From Thermoplasmata archaeon (lineage in GTDB: Archaea; Thermoplasmatota; DTKX01; GCA-020343715): DNA of 24,603 nucleotides. A program made the translations under genes and the position numbers. Each line of letters opens with the position of its first letter. The stretch's first letter is position 1. This document shows, one piece after another, positions 13,597 to 21,860 of the stretch. The notes under the pieces are model-generated. The model did no database searches, was not told where the DNA came from, and was given only the letters and a program-made list of their open reading frames with translations. The DNA lies in the NCBI GenBank assembly GCA_020343715.1, contig CP070808.1:1147859-1172461 (forward strand), read 5' to 3'.

Positions 13597-14463
13597 GTGG
13601 ACGCCCAGCCCTCCGAGCATCGCTTCCCGGTGCTGGACAACCACTGCCACCTGGACCGGAGGGCGGAGTACCTGGGCGCCGTCAAGGCCTTCTGGGAGGC
13701 TGGAGGCACCCACCTCAACGTCGTCCACAAGCCCGACTTCGCCAACCTGCCCAAGGACAGGGCGGGATACCGGACTGTCCTGGAGAAGACCTGCGCCATC
13801 GTCGACGACATCCACTCCGAGACCCAAGTGAGGGCCTTCGCCACCATATCACCCCACCCCGTCGACCTGGTGAGGCACGTGGACGACGGGCTGCCGGTGA
13901 CAGAGGCCGAGGACCTGGTACGGGACGGCATAGACGCCTCGGCCGAGCTGGTCCAGGAAGGGCGTGCCATCGCCCTGGGCGAGGTGGGCAGGCCCCACTT
14001 CGACGTGGACCCCTCCGTGATGGAGGCGGCGAACAGGCTCTTCGAGCACGCCATGGGAAGGGCCCGGGACATCGGCTGTGCCGTGGTCATCCACTCGGAA
14101 TCGACGACGCCGGAGGTGTGCGCCGACATCGCGGCATTGGCCCGCCGGGTCGGCCTTGATGCCGACCGGGTGGTCAAGCACTACTCCCCTCCGCTGGTGC
14201 TCCCCGAGGAGAACCACGGCCTCATGCCCAGCGTCCTGGCCTCAAGAAGGTTCTGCCGTGAAGCTGTTGAGAAGGGGGACAGGTTCATGCTCGAGACTGA
14301 CTACCTGGACGATACCAGGCGTCCCGGGGCCGTGATGGCCTTGACCACCGTGCCCAAGCGGAGCTACGGCCTTCTAAACGACGGGAGCTGGGACGAGGGT
14401 CTGCTGGAGCGCATCCACGTGCACTGGCCCAATGTGGCCTACGGCGTGGACATTGGCATTTGA
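13597..14463 (+). CDS. TatD-related metal-dependent hydrolase (archaeal TIM-barrel type)
   Basis: 288 residues from a GTG with the ribosome binding site GAGGT 6 nt upstream. Metal-binding residues are recognisable in order: DNHCHLD (HxH near the N-terminus), GEVGRPH (Glu), VIHSESTT (His), VVKHYSPP (His) and MLETDYLDD (Asp). This is the amidohydrolase/TatD plan, and the segments fit the archaeal COG1099-type group of predicted hydrolases better than bacterial TatD DNase. The substrate is unknown; nuclease activity is possible by analogy. It follows the previous gene by only 9 nt and so belongs to the same transcript, though a functional link to surface proteins is not obvious. It converges on purQ. 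Confidence 0.88.
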   Translation: MDAQPSEHRFPVLDNHCHLDRRAEYLGAVKAFWEAGGTHLNVVHKPDFANLPKDRAGYRTVLEKTCAIVDDIHSETQVRAFATISPHPVDLVRHVDDGLPVTEAEDLVRDGIDASAELVQEGRAIALGEVGRPHFDVDPSVMEAANRLFEHAMGRARDIGCAVVIHSESTTPEVCADIAALARRVGLDADRVVKHYSPPLVLPEENHGLMPSVLASRRFCREAVEKGDRFMLETDYLDDTRRPGAVMALTTVPKRSYGLLNDGSWDEGLLERIHVHWPNVAYGVDIGI

Positions 14464-14472
14464 GACCGGCCC

Positions 14473-15324
14473 TCAGAACTTGTTTCGGACGTAGGCCAGG
14501 ACCCCGTCGAAGACCTGTTTTCCCGGGCCGTACCCGTCTGTGACGGTGCCCCCGCCCATCTGCTTGACCCGGGTCCAGTCGGACATGCGGTTTCGGAAGA
14601 AGACCCGCTCGGGGTGGGGCATCATGCCGAATACGTTGCCCGCCTCGTTAGTGATCCCCGCGATGTTGTCCAGGGAGCCGTTGGGGTTGTAGGGGTAATC
14701 GGCGTAGTCCCCGTCGGGGCCCACGTACCGGAAGCAGATCTGCTCGTTCTCGACGAGCATATCCAATAGGGCCTCCTCCTCCCCCTGGGGGAAGGCGAAC
14801 TTGCCCTCGGCGTGGGCCACCGGCACCTGGATGACCTCCCCCTTCTTTAACCGTCGGGTCCACGGACCGCTCTTGGATTCGACCTTGAGCAGCGTGGGCC
14901 GGCACTCGAACCGGGAGCTGTCGTTGGTCATGAGCACGGCCTCAGGGGCATCGGCCAGTCCCGGGGCGAAGCCTGGAAGCGCTCCCAGCTCCACCAGCAC
15001 CTGGAAGCCGTTGCACACACCCCCCACGGGGTAGCCGTCGTCGATGAACTGGGTGAGCTCCTGGGCCAGCTCCGACTTGATGCGGCTGGCGAATATGGCC
15101 CCTGCGCGGACGTAGTCACCAGAGGAGAAGCCCCCGGGGATGAATAGCACCTGGTAGTCCTCCAGCGAACGAGGCCCGTTGCCCTCCACCGAGGAGCCCG
15201 TGAGCTGCTTGAGATGGACCTGCTCGGCCTTGGCGCCGAGACGCTGGAAGGCATACATGCTCTCGTCCTCGCAGTTCGTCCCCTCGATGCGGAGGATGCA
15301 CACTCGGATGTCGCGCGTCTTCAA
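14473..15324 (-). CDS. purQ: Phosphoribosylformylglycinamidine synthase, glutaminase subunit PurQ
   Basis: 283 residues from a TTG at 15324. This class I glutaminase supplies ammonia to PurL for the fourth step of purine synthesis. It shows RIEGTNCEDE near the N-terminus, LFIPGGFSSGDYVRAGAIFA, the nucleophile Cys104 in GGVCNGFQVLVELG, and the His237/Glu239 pair in MPHPERVF. The TTG is selected because GGTGA lies 4 nt before it, a TATA box lies about 40 nt upstream, and the conserved first strand (RVCILRIEG) starts six residues in. The upstream open frame is low-complexity and non-homologous. PurL and PurS are not in the window. Confidence 0.95.
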   Translation of the reverse strand: MKTRDIRVCILRIEGTNCEDESMYAFQRLGAKAEQVHLKQLTGSSVEGNGPRSLEDYQVLFIPGGFSSGDYVRAGAIFASRIKSELAQELTQFIDDGYPVGGVCNGFQVLVELGALPGFAPGLADAPEAVLMTNDSSRFECRPTLLKVESKSGPWTRRLKKGEVIQVPVAHAEGKFAFPQGEEEALLDMLVENEQICFRYVGPDGDYADYPYNPNGSLDNIAGITNEAGNVFGMMPHPERVFFRNRMSDWTRVKQMGGGTVTDGYGPGKQVFDGVLAYVRNKF

Positions 15325-15360
15325 TGCCTCACCCGGCCGTGCTCGACCGAATGCGATGGC

Positions 15361-15370
15361 GGGATAAAAG
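15361..15370 (-). promoter_or_regulatory. TATA box of purQ
   Basis: On the minus strand CTTTTATCCC. The expected transcript start is near 15338-15340, leaving a short leader with the GGTGA ribosome binding site before the TTG at 15324. Confidence 0.55.
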
Positions 15371-15448
15371 GCTGTCGAAGGGGTACCTGGCCCCCGGGCG
15401 TCGCCGCCCCCTCGGCAGGCAGCGGAAAGGGTATTGAACAACACCCGT

Positions 15449-15474
15449 CCATGGGGGTCGCAGGGTCCCCATGG
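15449..15474 (+). promoter_or_regulatory. Hairpin overlapping the start codon of the small membrane protein
   Basis: CCATGGGG (15449-15456) is the exact reverse complement of CCCCATGG (15467-15474). Two further G-U pairs extend the stem inward, leaving a 6-nt loop. The ATG at 15471-15473 lies inside the 3' arm. In RNA this would hide the start codon; in DNA it is an 8-bp dyad that could bind a protein. Confidence 0.5.
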
Positions 15475-15689
15475 TGCCGATGTTCGACAGGTCCGCGCGG
15501 GGTCGTCTGATGTTCCTCCACTTCGTGGGGGCAATGGTCTGCTCGGCCATCGGCTCCTTCCTCATATTCTACTGGCTTGAGCCCCAGTTCTTCTTGGGGG
15601 TCCTGATAGTCGTGGGCGTCCCCGTGGGCGTCACTGGTAGCTTCATTACCCACCTGACCCTCTCGCTGGACGACCTGGAGGATGACTAG
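15471..15689 (+). CDS. Small two-helix membrane protein, function unknown
   Basis: 72 residues if the ATG at 15471 is used; the in-frame ATG at 15480 is an alternative outside the hairpin. A short basic N-terminus (FDRSARGRLMF) precedes two hydrophobic segments (FLHFVGAMVCSAIGSFLIFY and FFLGVLIVVGVPVGVTGSFI) and an acidic C-terminus (LSLDDLEDD). Charge distribution suggests both ends face the cytoplasm. No family recognised. It stands alone between purQ (divergent) and the DRTGG protein gene (convergent). Its coding status is supported by codon bias and clear membrane segments rather than homology. Confidence 0.6.
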   Translation: MVPMFDRSARGRLMFLHFVGAMVCSAIGSFLIFYWLEPQFFLGVLIVVGVPVGVTGSFITHLTLSLDDLEDD

Positions 15690-15713
15690 GATTGACGGCC
15701 TGCGATAGGGGTG

Positions 15714-16709
15714 TCATCGGATGAGGGACATGTCCACGTTGTTCCCGATGAGGTCCTTGATAATCACCATCATCTCCTCGTCCTCGGGGTTGATACGGGA
15801 TTCCAGACGCTCGAACCTCTCGGCCACCTGGTAGGTATGGCCCGAGATGACGATGATGGGGATGTCCTGCTCATGGGCCTCGGCCATCACGTGGGAGTTG
15901 GGCCTTATCCCACCGGTGAGCACCAGGGCGGACACGTCGGTGGTGAGGGCGGCCAGCTGCAGGTCGGACCTGTCGCCGCCCGTGATGACGCACTTCCTCG
16001 GGATCCGCCTCATGATGGGAAGGGCGGTGTCCACGGTCATCGCCCCTATGACCACGTTCTCCACCATGCGGTCCAGGCCCCCGGAGCCTGCGACGCACTC
16101 CCCGCCCACCTCGTCCAGGATCTCCTGGACACGGAAGGTCCTGAGCCTCGGCTCGTAGGGGATGGTGCCCAGCACGGGGATGCCCTTGGCCCTCACCAGC
16201 TCCGCCAGGCGGCCGTCCTGGTCGTTGTTGACGACGACCCCCATCACGCCAACGCCCCGGTTCTCGGCGAAGGTGCACATCATGAGCACCGTGTCCAGGT
16301 TGTACACGTCGGCGTCCGTCACAAGGAGGAGGTCCTCGCCCATGGCCTTGGCCAGGTCGAAGGCCGACACGCCCTCGTTCAGCCCCATCTCGGCGGTCTG
16401 GCCCGTCTCGACTAGGAGCAGGTCAGAGCCCTCCGCCAGCTTGCTCAGCTGGGCCACCAGGGAATCGGCGTCGGCCCCCTGGGAGGAGCCGAGGGATATG
16501 GGGGACACCTCCGACCCGGTGCCCTCCAGGCCCAGGGCCTGGTGGACCAGGTAGGCGTCCCTTTCGTGCACCTCCTCGTCCACCTTCATCAGGGTCCCCC
16601 TGATGGGCTTGATGTAGTCGACCTTTCCTGGGTGGTTGAGGGCGATGCCCAGGGCAACCACGGTCTTTCCGGACTCTCTGTTCACTGCTGCGATGATGAG
16701 GGTGTTCAT
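15714..16709 (-). CDS. BioD-like P-loop NTPase with DRTGG domain (phosphotransacetylase N-terminal-like)
   Basis: 331 residues. The ATG at 16709 overlaps the stop of the acyl-CoA synthetase gene (ATGA), implying translational coupling; the in-frame upstream extension has no support. The N-terminal domain (1 to about 200) starts LIIAAVNRESGKTVVALGIA, a deviant Walker A of the BioD/CobQ type, followed by LLLVETG and VVVNNDQDG. The C-terminal part (about 205-315) holds CVITGGDRSDLQLAAL, the region that names the DRTGG domain, and ALVLTGGIRPN. This pair of domains is known as the N-terminal half of some phosphate acetyltransferases; here the acetyltransferase domain is missing. Role unknown; with the fused ADP-forming synthetase beside it, a regulatory or nucleotide-sensing role in acyl-CoA metabolism is the simplest inference. 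Confidence 0.87.
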   Translation of the reverse strand: MNTLIIAAVNRESGKTVVALGIALNHPGKVDYIKPIRGTLMKVDEEVHERDAYLVHQALGLEGTGSEVSPISLGSSQGADADSLVAQLSKLAEGSDLLLVETGQTAEMGLNEGVSAFDLAKAMGEDLLLVTDADVYNLDTVLMMCTFAENRGVGVMGVVVNNDQDGRLAELVRAKGIPVLGTIPYEPRLRTFRVQEILDEVGGECVAGSGGLDRMVENVVIGAMTVDTALPIMRRIPRKCVITGGDRSDLQLAALTTDVSALVLTGGIRPNSHVMAEAHEQDIPIIVISGHTYQVAERFERLESRINPEDEEMMVIIKDLIGNNVDMSLIR

Positions 16710-18826
16710 CGGTCTACCCCCCGAAGGGTGATTAGGGCGTCCACCGCCCATGCGCCCTCCCCCTCGTCGGCCAGGAGCAGGGGGTTTACCTCCAGCTCCT
16801 GGACCTCGGGGAAGTCCAGCGCTATCTGCGTCACTCGGGCTATCAGGTCCTCCAGGGCGTCCAGGTCGGCAGGCCTCTGCCCCCTGGCCCCCGCGAGGAT
16901 GGGGAAGGACTTGATCTCGGTGATCATGGATCGGATATCGGAACGGGTGAGGGGAGCGATGCGGGTGGTGACGTCCTTGAGGACCTCCACGAAGATGCCG
17001 CCCAGGCCGAAGGTGACCACGGGTCCGAAGGTGTCGTCCCGGTTGATGCCCACGATGATCTCGCGGCCCTTGACCATCTTCTGAACCGTCACCCCGTCAA
17101 CGCGGGCCCTGGGCATGCGCTGGCGCACGTTGCGCATGATGAACTCGAAGTTGTCCCTGACGGACCTGTCCGAGTCCATGCCCACCGCTATGCCACCCGC
17201 GTCGGACTTGTGGGCGATCTCGGAGGAGGCCACCTTGAGGACCACTGGGTAACCCATGGCCCTGGCCAGCTCCACGGCCTCCTCGGGTGTGGTGGCCACC
17301 TCGGTGGGCGGAACGGGCACGTCGTAGGCCCGAAGGACGTCGTAGCCCTCGTCCTCGGACATGGACAGTCGGCCCTGGGCGAGGACAGCGTCGATGGCCG
17401 TTTGCACGGCCTTCCTGTCCCCGGGTACCATCACGGGGACCCCATGTTCAGGCTCGTTGCTGCACCGTACGAACTTGGCAAGGCCCCCCAGGGTCTGGAT
17501 CGCCCGCTCGGGCGAGTCGAAGTTGGGCACCCGGCTGGCCCGGAGGATCCTTATGCCCTCCTCCATGTCAGCGCCTCCCATGAGGCAGGTGACCAGGGGC
17601 TTCGTCAACCGCTCGCCCAGGTCCGCTATGTACTGGGCGATGTTGGCGACGGCGGCGGTCCCCACGGGGGCCATGATTACGACGATGGAGTCCACCCTGT
17701 CCTCGGCAAGCATGGCCTCGATGGACAGGCGGTAGCGCTCCAGGCGGGCGTCGCCCAGAACGTCGATGGGATTGTAGATGTTGGCCTCGGCGGGCAGGTC
17801 CCGGGACAGCTGGTCCAGGATGGCTTTTGAGAAGGAGGCCATCTGCAGCTCGGGCTCGTCGGCCACCGCGTCCGAGGACACCACGGCGAAGCCTCCGGCG
17901 TTGGAAACGATGGCCACCCGGCCCCCCTTGGGCAGGGGCAGCTGGGTGAAGGCCTTGGCGAAGTCGAAGAACTCCGTGAGCCGTCGTACCCGCATGACGC
18001 CCGCCTTCCGGAAGGCGGCCTCATAGACCGAGTCCGCCCCGGCGATGGCGCCCGTGTGGGAGGATGCGGCCTTGGCCCCCGCCTCCGTCCGGCCCGACTT
18101 GAGGGCGAGCACGGGCTTGGAGCGGGTGGCCTCCCGGGCGGCGGCTATGAACTCCCGACCCGACTCGATGTGCTCGATGTACATCATGACCATGCGGGTC
18201 TGGTCGTCGTCCTTCAGGTAGTCGATGAGGTCCGATTCCTCTATGTCCAGCTTGTTGCCCACCGAGATGAACTTGGAAAAGCCTACCCGGTTCTGCTCGG
18301 CCCAGTCGAGGACCGTCACGCACACCGCTCCCGACTGGGATATGATGGCGAGGCCGCCGTCCCTGGGCGTCCGCGAGGCGAAGGTGGCGTTCATGTCGTG
18401 GTCGGTGTTGACCAGGCCGAGGCAGTTGGGGCCCAGGAGACGCATGCCGTACCTGAGGGCGATGTCCTCCACCTCGCGTTCCAGGTCCTTTCCGTCCTTG
18501 CCCACCTCGGAGAAGCCGGCGGTGATGATGACGCAGCTGCGGGCCCCCTTCTCCCCCGCCTCCTCGATGACGGTGGGGACGAAGCGGGCCGGGACGCAGC
18601 TCACGGCCATGTCCACCTCCCCGGGTATGTCGGAGACGGAGGGGTAGGCCTTGATCCCCTGGATCTCGGGGGCCTTCCTGTTCACCGGGTAGATGGGCCC
18701 CCCGTAGCCCGAGCTTATGAGGTTGCGGACGACCAGGTATCCCACCTTGTTCTCCTTGTTGGAGGCGCCCACCACGGCGATGCTGGAGGGCGTGAACAGG
18801 GGGTCCAGGGCGTGCGTCCGCCTCAC
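16706..18826 (-). CDS. ADP-forming acyl-CoA synthetase, fused alpha-beta (acetyl-CoA synthetase type)
   Basis: 706 residues. It converts an acyl-CoA, ADP and phosphate to the acid, CoA and ATP, giving archaea ATP from acetyl-CoA and related acyl-CoAs. The alpha half has a CoA-binding Rossmann domain (PSSIAVVGASNKENKVG, LLGPNCLGLVN) and ligase domains with the phosphorylated His257 in SSHTGAIAG. The beta half from about residue 480 is an ATP-grasp domain: PVVLKVASSEIAHKSDAGGI with a second conserved His, GREIIVGINRDDTFGPVV, and ELEVNPLLL. Alpha and beta are fused, as in the single-chain archaeal and eukaryotic enzymes. The start is a GTG; a TATA-like GGTTATTCC lies about 30 nt upstream. Substrate cannot be told from sequence; acetate, branched or aryl acids and 4-hydroxybutyrate are all known for relatives. 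First gene of a unit with the DRTGG protein. Confidence 0.94.
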   Translation of the reverse strand: MRRTHALDPLFTPSSIAVVGASNKENKVGYLVVRNLISSGYGGPIYPVNRKAPEIQGIKAYPSVSDIPGEVDMAVSCVPARFVPTVIEEAGEKGARSCVIITAGFSEVGKDGKDLEREVEDIALRYGMRLLGPNCLGLVNTDHDMNATFASRTPRDGGLAIISQSGAVCVTVLDWAEQNRVGFSKFISVGNKLDIEESDLIDYLKDDDQTRMVMMYIEHIESGREFIAAAREATRSKPVLALKSGRTEAGAKAASSHTGAIAGADSVYEAAFRKAGVMRVRRLTEFFDFAKAFTQLPLPKGGRVAIVSNAGGFAVVSSDAVADEPELQMASFSKAILDQLSRDLPAEANIYNPIDVLGDARLERYRLSIEAMLAEDRVDSIVVIMAPVGTAAVANIAQYIADLGERLTKPLVTCLMGGADMEEGIRILRASRVPNFDSPERAIQTLGGLAKFVRCSNEPEHGVPVMVPGDRKAVQTAIDAVLAQGRLSMSEDEGYDVLRAYDVPVPPTEVATTPEEAVELARAMGYPVVLKVASSEIAHKSDAGGIAVGMDSDRSVRDNFEFIMRNVRQRMPRARVDGVTVQKMVKGREIIVGINRDDTFGPVVTFGLGGIFVEVLKDVTTRIAPLTRSDIRSMITEIKSFPILAGARGQRPADLDALEDLIARVTQIALDFPEVQELEVNPLLLADEGEGAWAVDALITLRGVDR

Positions 18827-18852
18827 CTCGCCGTCGGCAACGGTGTCCCGAT

Positions 18853-18861
18853 GGAATAACC
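18853..18861 (-). promoter_or_regulatory. TATA-like element of the acyl-CoA synthetase unit
   Basis: GGTTATTCC on the minus strand, about 31 nt before the GTG at 18826, implying a near-leaderless transcript. A weak TATA-like ACCGTTATGG for the divergent hemerythrin gene lies at 18896-18905. Confidence 0.4.
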
Positions 18862-18951
18862 TTTCGGGGGACCTTGGTGGCAGTAAGGTCTAAGTACCGT
18901 TATGGGCATGCCGTGGCGACGCGCTCCCTCGGGAGAATCGGAGGGTTGATT

Positions 18952-19374
18952 ATGACGGAGATCGCTTGGACCCCGGACCTGCTCGTCGGTGTCGAGCTCA
19001 TCGACGAGCAGCACAAGCAGCTGATTGACAAGATGAACGAGCTGGACAGGGCGGTCAGGCTGAGCAGGGGCGTGCCCAAGATCATAAAGACCCTGGACTT
19101 CCTCATCGAGTACACCGACTACCACTTCGGCACCGAGGAGAAGAACATGGTGGAGCTAGAGTACCCCCAGTACGATTTCCACAAGGGCCAGCACGCGGAG
19201 TTCGTCAACACCCTCAAGAACCTGGAGATGGACTTCGAGGAGGAGGGCGCCACCGAGGCGCTTGCCGAGTCCATCAACACCTTCATGTTCAACTGGCTCG
19301 TCAAGCACATCAAGACCGTGGACGTCCAGTTCGGCAGGTTCCTTGACGAGAAGGGCGCCACCTGCCACGAGTAG
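18952..19374 (+). CDS. Hemerythrin-like oxygen/iron-binding protein (bacteriohemerythrin)
   Basis: 140 residues from the ATG at 18952, preceded by GGAGGG 6 nt upstream; the longer frame starting at 18874 has no ribosome binding site. All di-iron ligands of the family are in place: His21 (IDEQHKQL), His58 and Glu62 (HFGTEE), His77 and His81 (HKGQH), His119 and Asp124 (VKHIKTVD). Proteins of this kind bind O2 reversibly at a di-iron centre, or store or sense iron and oxygen. It is a single soluble domain with no fused signalling module. It is divergent from the acyl-CoA synthetase unit and convergent with the transporter gene. Confidence 0.95.
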   Translation: MTEIAWTPDLLVGVELIDEQHKQLIDKMNELDRAVRLSRGVPKIIKTLDFLIEYTDYHFGTEEKNMVELEYPQYDFHKGQHAEFVNTLKNLEMDFEEEGATEALAESINTFMFNWLVKHIKTVDVQFGRFLDEKGATCHE

Positions 19375-19395
19375 AGCTTACAGGCACCATCGCGC

Positions 19396-20901
19396 CTACA
19401 TTATCGCCTTCCAGTAGGTGCTCACGAAAATCAGCATGATGAGCACAGATGCTACCCACAGGACGAACCCAGCCTTCATGAAGTCCTTGGTTGTGACCAG
19501 CCCTGAGGCGTGGACGATGGTGTTGGGAGGCGTCCCGAAGACGGTGATGTAGGCGAAGCCTGCGGCGATGCCGGTGGCCATCGTTATCAGGAAGGCGTAC
19601 TCCGACTCGTTGCCCCCGGCCCCCAAGAGGATGGCCATGGGCACCACGATGGGCAGGAAGAGGGCGGTGGCCGCCGCGTCGCTCATCAGGTTGGTGAAGG
19701 ACGCCACGATGAGCACCACCACCGCTATTAGGGCGAATATCGTGACCAGGCCCAGCCCTCCTAGGAGACCGTCAGCGAGCCAGAAGGAGGCACCAACGTT
19801 CTCCATCGCCTTGCCGATGGTGAGCGCCGCGCCGTAGATGAAGATGACGCCCCAACGGATCTCGCCCCTGGCGTCGTCCCAGCGAAGGAGCCCGAACACA
19901 AACATCAGGATGCCGCCTATCATCGCGACGGCCCCCAGGGACAATATGTCCGATAGCGTCAGGAACATGACGACGGTGGCACCCAGGATCCCCAGGCCCA
20001 GGTACGGCCTGTAGCCCTGGTTCTCGGGCCTCTCCACCGCGGTGACCTCCAAAGGCCTATTGCCTACCCTGAAGACGAGGGCCAGGATACCGAAGGTCAC
20101 AGGAATAAGGATGAGGGTGAGGGGCAGCGCAAGGGTAACCCACTCCATGTAGGTTATCTGGCGTCCGAACTCGGGCAGCTCCTGCAGGTAGCCGATGGCT
20201 ATGGCGTTCCTCGCGCCGCCCGAGGGGGTGGCCAGGGAGCCGACCTCGCAGCCCATGGCGATGGCGATGATCATGGCCGCCATCTCGCCCCGGTTGTCCT
20301 TCATGTCGGTGGCCATGATCGTCGAGTAGACGACGGGCAGCATGAAGGCTGCCACGCTATGGCCCGGTATAACCGCCGATATGAGGGCGGATATCACCAC
20401 GATGCCGCCCAGGAGGCGCCACGTGGAGTGGGCGAAGTGCCTGATGAGGAACGCGGCGATGAGCCGATCCCCACCGGAGCTGATGAGGCCCTGGGCCATA
20501 ATCAGGCTGCCCAGCACCATGAACACCGCGTCCGAGGCGTAGGGGGCGAAGGCCTGGGTGGCCCTGTCCGACCCGGTGTAGATGCCCAGCACCAACAATC
20601 CCACACCGGCCATGAATGCCGTGACCGGCAGTGGGAATGTCTCCGTTATCCAAAGGTACGCGATGAATATGAAAAGGGCCAGGGTCCGCTGCCCCTCGAG
20701 GGTGAGCCCGTCAGGGGTAGGCATGAAAAGCAGGATCCCGAAGATGACGATGCCTGGCACCAGCTTGCGGAAGGTCCTGTTGATCCAGATGCGGTAGAGG
20801 AAGTCTGAGGGGCCCTGGATATCCACCCAGAACTCGGCGGGTCGGACCTGGCCGTCCGGCTCGCCCAGGGGTGAGCCGTCCTCCTTGCCTCCTTCCGCCA
20901 T
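19396..20901 (-). CDS. DASS/SLC13-like anion transporter
   Basis: 501 residues with a hydrophilic N-terminus of about 45 residues and roughly 11 or more membrane segments. The DASS (divalent anion:Na+ symporter) pattern is clear: LWITETFPLPVTAFM near the N-terminus, PSGGARNAIAIGYL in the first half and ITVFGTPPNTIVHASG near the end. The two Ser-Asn-Thr substrate motifs of dicarboxylate carriers are not conserved: the first hairpin reads VIPGHSVAAFMLPV and the second TNLMSDAAATALFLPI. The substrate may therefore not be a C4-dicarboxylate; sulfate and other anions are carried by relatives. AGGAGGGGGAG lies just upstream of the ATG, 27 nt after the Usp gene, so the two form an operon. Confidence 0.88.
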   Translation of the reverse strand: MAEGGKEDGSPLGEPDGQVRPAEFWVDIQGPSDFLYRIWINRTFRKLVPGIVIFGILLFMPTPDGLTLEGQRTLALFIFIAYLWITETFPLPVTAFMAGVGLLVLGIYTGSDRATQAFAPYASDAVFMVLGSLIMAQGLISSGGDRLIAAFLIRHFAHSTWRLLGGIVVISALISAVIPGHSVAAFMLPVVYSTIMATDMKDNRGEMAAMIIAIAMGCEVGSLATPSGGARNAIAIGYLQELPEFGRQITYMEWVTLALPLTLILIPVTFGILALVFRVGNRPLEVTAVERPENQGYRPYLGLGILGATVVMFLTLSDILSLGAVAMIGGILMFVFGLLRWDDARGEIRWGVIFIYGAALTIGKAMENVGASFWLADGLLGGLGLVTIFALIAVVVLIVASFTNLMSDAAATALFLPIVVPMAILLGAGGNESEYAFLITMATGIAAGFAYITVFGTPPNTIVHASGLVTTKDFMKAGFVLWVASVLIMLIFVSTYWKAIM

Positions 20902-20928
20902 CCGCTCTCCCCCTCCTAGTCGATAAAC

Positions 20929-21756
20929 CTACTTCAGGATCAACGTCGGGCACGGCGTGTCGGCCACGAACTCGTGCACGAGCCAATGGGTAGCGTTGCC
21001 CTGGGCCACGTCCTGGAACCGGGACAGGACCGCAATGGCTGGATGCAGGCCGGCCACCGCCCGGTGCACCACTCCGTGGGGTCCAAGGATCCAACGGGAC
21101 GTTAGGACGTGGGGCGGCTCGGTCTCCACGCCGCTGTTCAGCATCTCGGCAACGAAGTCGTTGGCCGTCCGCTTCCCCTCCTCCAGCGCCCGCGGGGGCA
21201 CGCCCACCACCGGGTGGACCACCGTCCCCACCTCCTGGGAGAACTTCACGACCCAGTGCACCGCTTTGGGGGACACCGCCTTGCCGTCGTGGGCGAAGGC
21301 AAGGAGGGAGCCGGGCTCGGGGGGCGTCTTCCTGGTGCGCACGATGAGGATGGAGCATGGGGAGTACTCGATGATGCGCTCGATGTCCGAGCCGACCAGG
21401 GTCCGGCCCGTCTTGGAGTGGAAGGATCCCAGCACCACCAGGTCGACGTCCTCCCTGGCAGCCACATTCGGGATGGTCACCTCGTAAGGACCCTCCTCCA
21501 CCACGACGGTGCAGTCCACGTCGGGACCGCACTCCTCCTTGATCTCGGCCTCGAACTCCTTGGCGATCTCCTTCCCCACGAACTTGTGGGGCTTGATGCC
21601 CTCCCCCTGGGAGGCCTTGAAGGGCGCGGCCTCCTCGAACACTGGATAGAGACCGACAACTGCAACGCCCCACTTCCGCACCATGTTCAGGGAGTACTGT
21701 TTGGCAGCTCCCAGGTCCCTGGCGGGGTCGAGTACGAGGAGTATTCGCTGGAACAA
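20929..21756 (-). CDS. Tandem universal stress protein (UspA family)
   Basis: 275 residues if translation begins at the TTG at 21756. This start is preferred over the ATG at 21780 because a perfect GGAGGTG lies at 21773-21767, the TATA box at 21793-21803 would start transcription downstream of that ATG, and Usp proteins begin with the strand seen here (FQRILLVLDP). The first domain (1 to about 140) ends in LGSFHSKTGRTLVGSDIERI, a G-rich ATP-binding motif, and SPCSILIVRT. The second domain (to the end) keeps the fold (HPVVGVP, HGVVHRAVAG, PCPTLILK) but lost the Gly-rich motif. It is cotranscribed with the DASS transporter, a pairing often seen, where Usp is thought to modulate the transporter. 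Confidence 0.9.
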   Translation of the reverse strand: MFQRILLVLDPARDLGAAKQYSLNMVRKWGVAVVGLYPVFEEAAPFKASQGEGIKPHKFVGKEIAKEFEAEIKEECGPDVDCTVVVEEGPYEVTIPNVAAREDVDLVVLGSFHSKTGRTLVGSDIERIIEYSPCSILIVRTRKTPPEPGSLLAFAHDGKAVSPKAVHWVVKFSQEVGTVVHPVVGVPPRALEEGKRTANDFVAEMLNSGVETEPPHVLTSRWILGPHGVVHRAVAGLHPAIAVLSRFQDVAQGNATHWLVHEFVADTPCPTLILK

Positions 21757-21792
21757 GGTCGGACCACACCTCCATTCCATTGACGCAATGAT

Positions 21793-21803
21793 GGTTTAAA
21801 TAC
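21793..21803 (-). promoter_or_regulatory. TATA box of the Usp-transporter operon
   Basis: GTATTTAAACC on the minus strand. The expected transcript start is near 21774, just before GGAGGTG (21773-21767), which supports the TTG start at 21756. Confidence 0.6.
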
Positions 21804-21860
21804 GTTTATGTGGCGTTCCCGTTCGTCCTGGATTCTTTTGAAAATTGCCCAATAACGGAT

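Noticed and set aside
12493..13827. Minus-strand 444-codon open frame opposite the PKD-like protein gene
   Set aside because: Spans two clearly supported plus-strand genes, including conserved TatD motifs; its translation is repetitive Val/Leu/Gly/Asp without domains.
15325..15534. N-terminal extension of PurQ from the upstream in-frame ATG
   Set aside because: The extra 70 residues are not PurQ-like, the segment contains the purQ TATA box, and a good ribosome binding site precedes the TTG at 15324.
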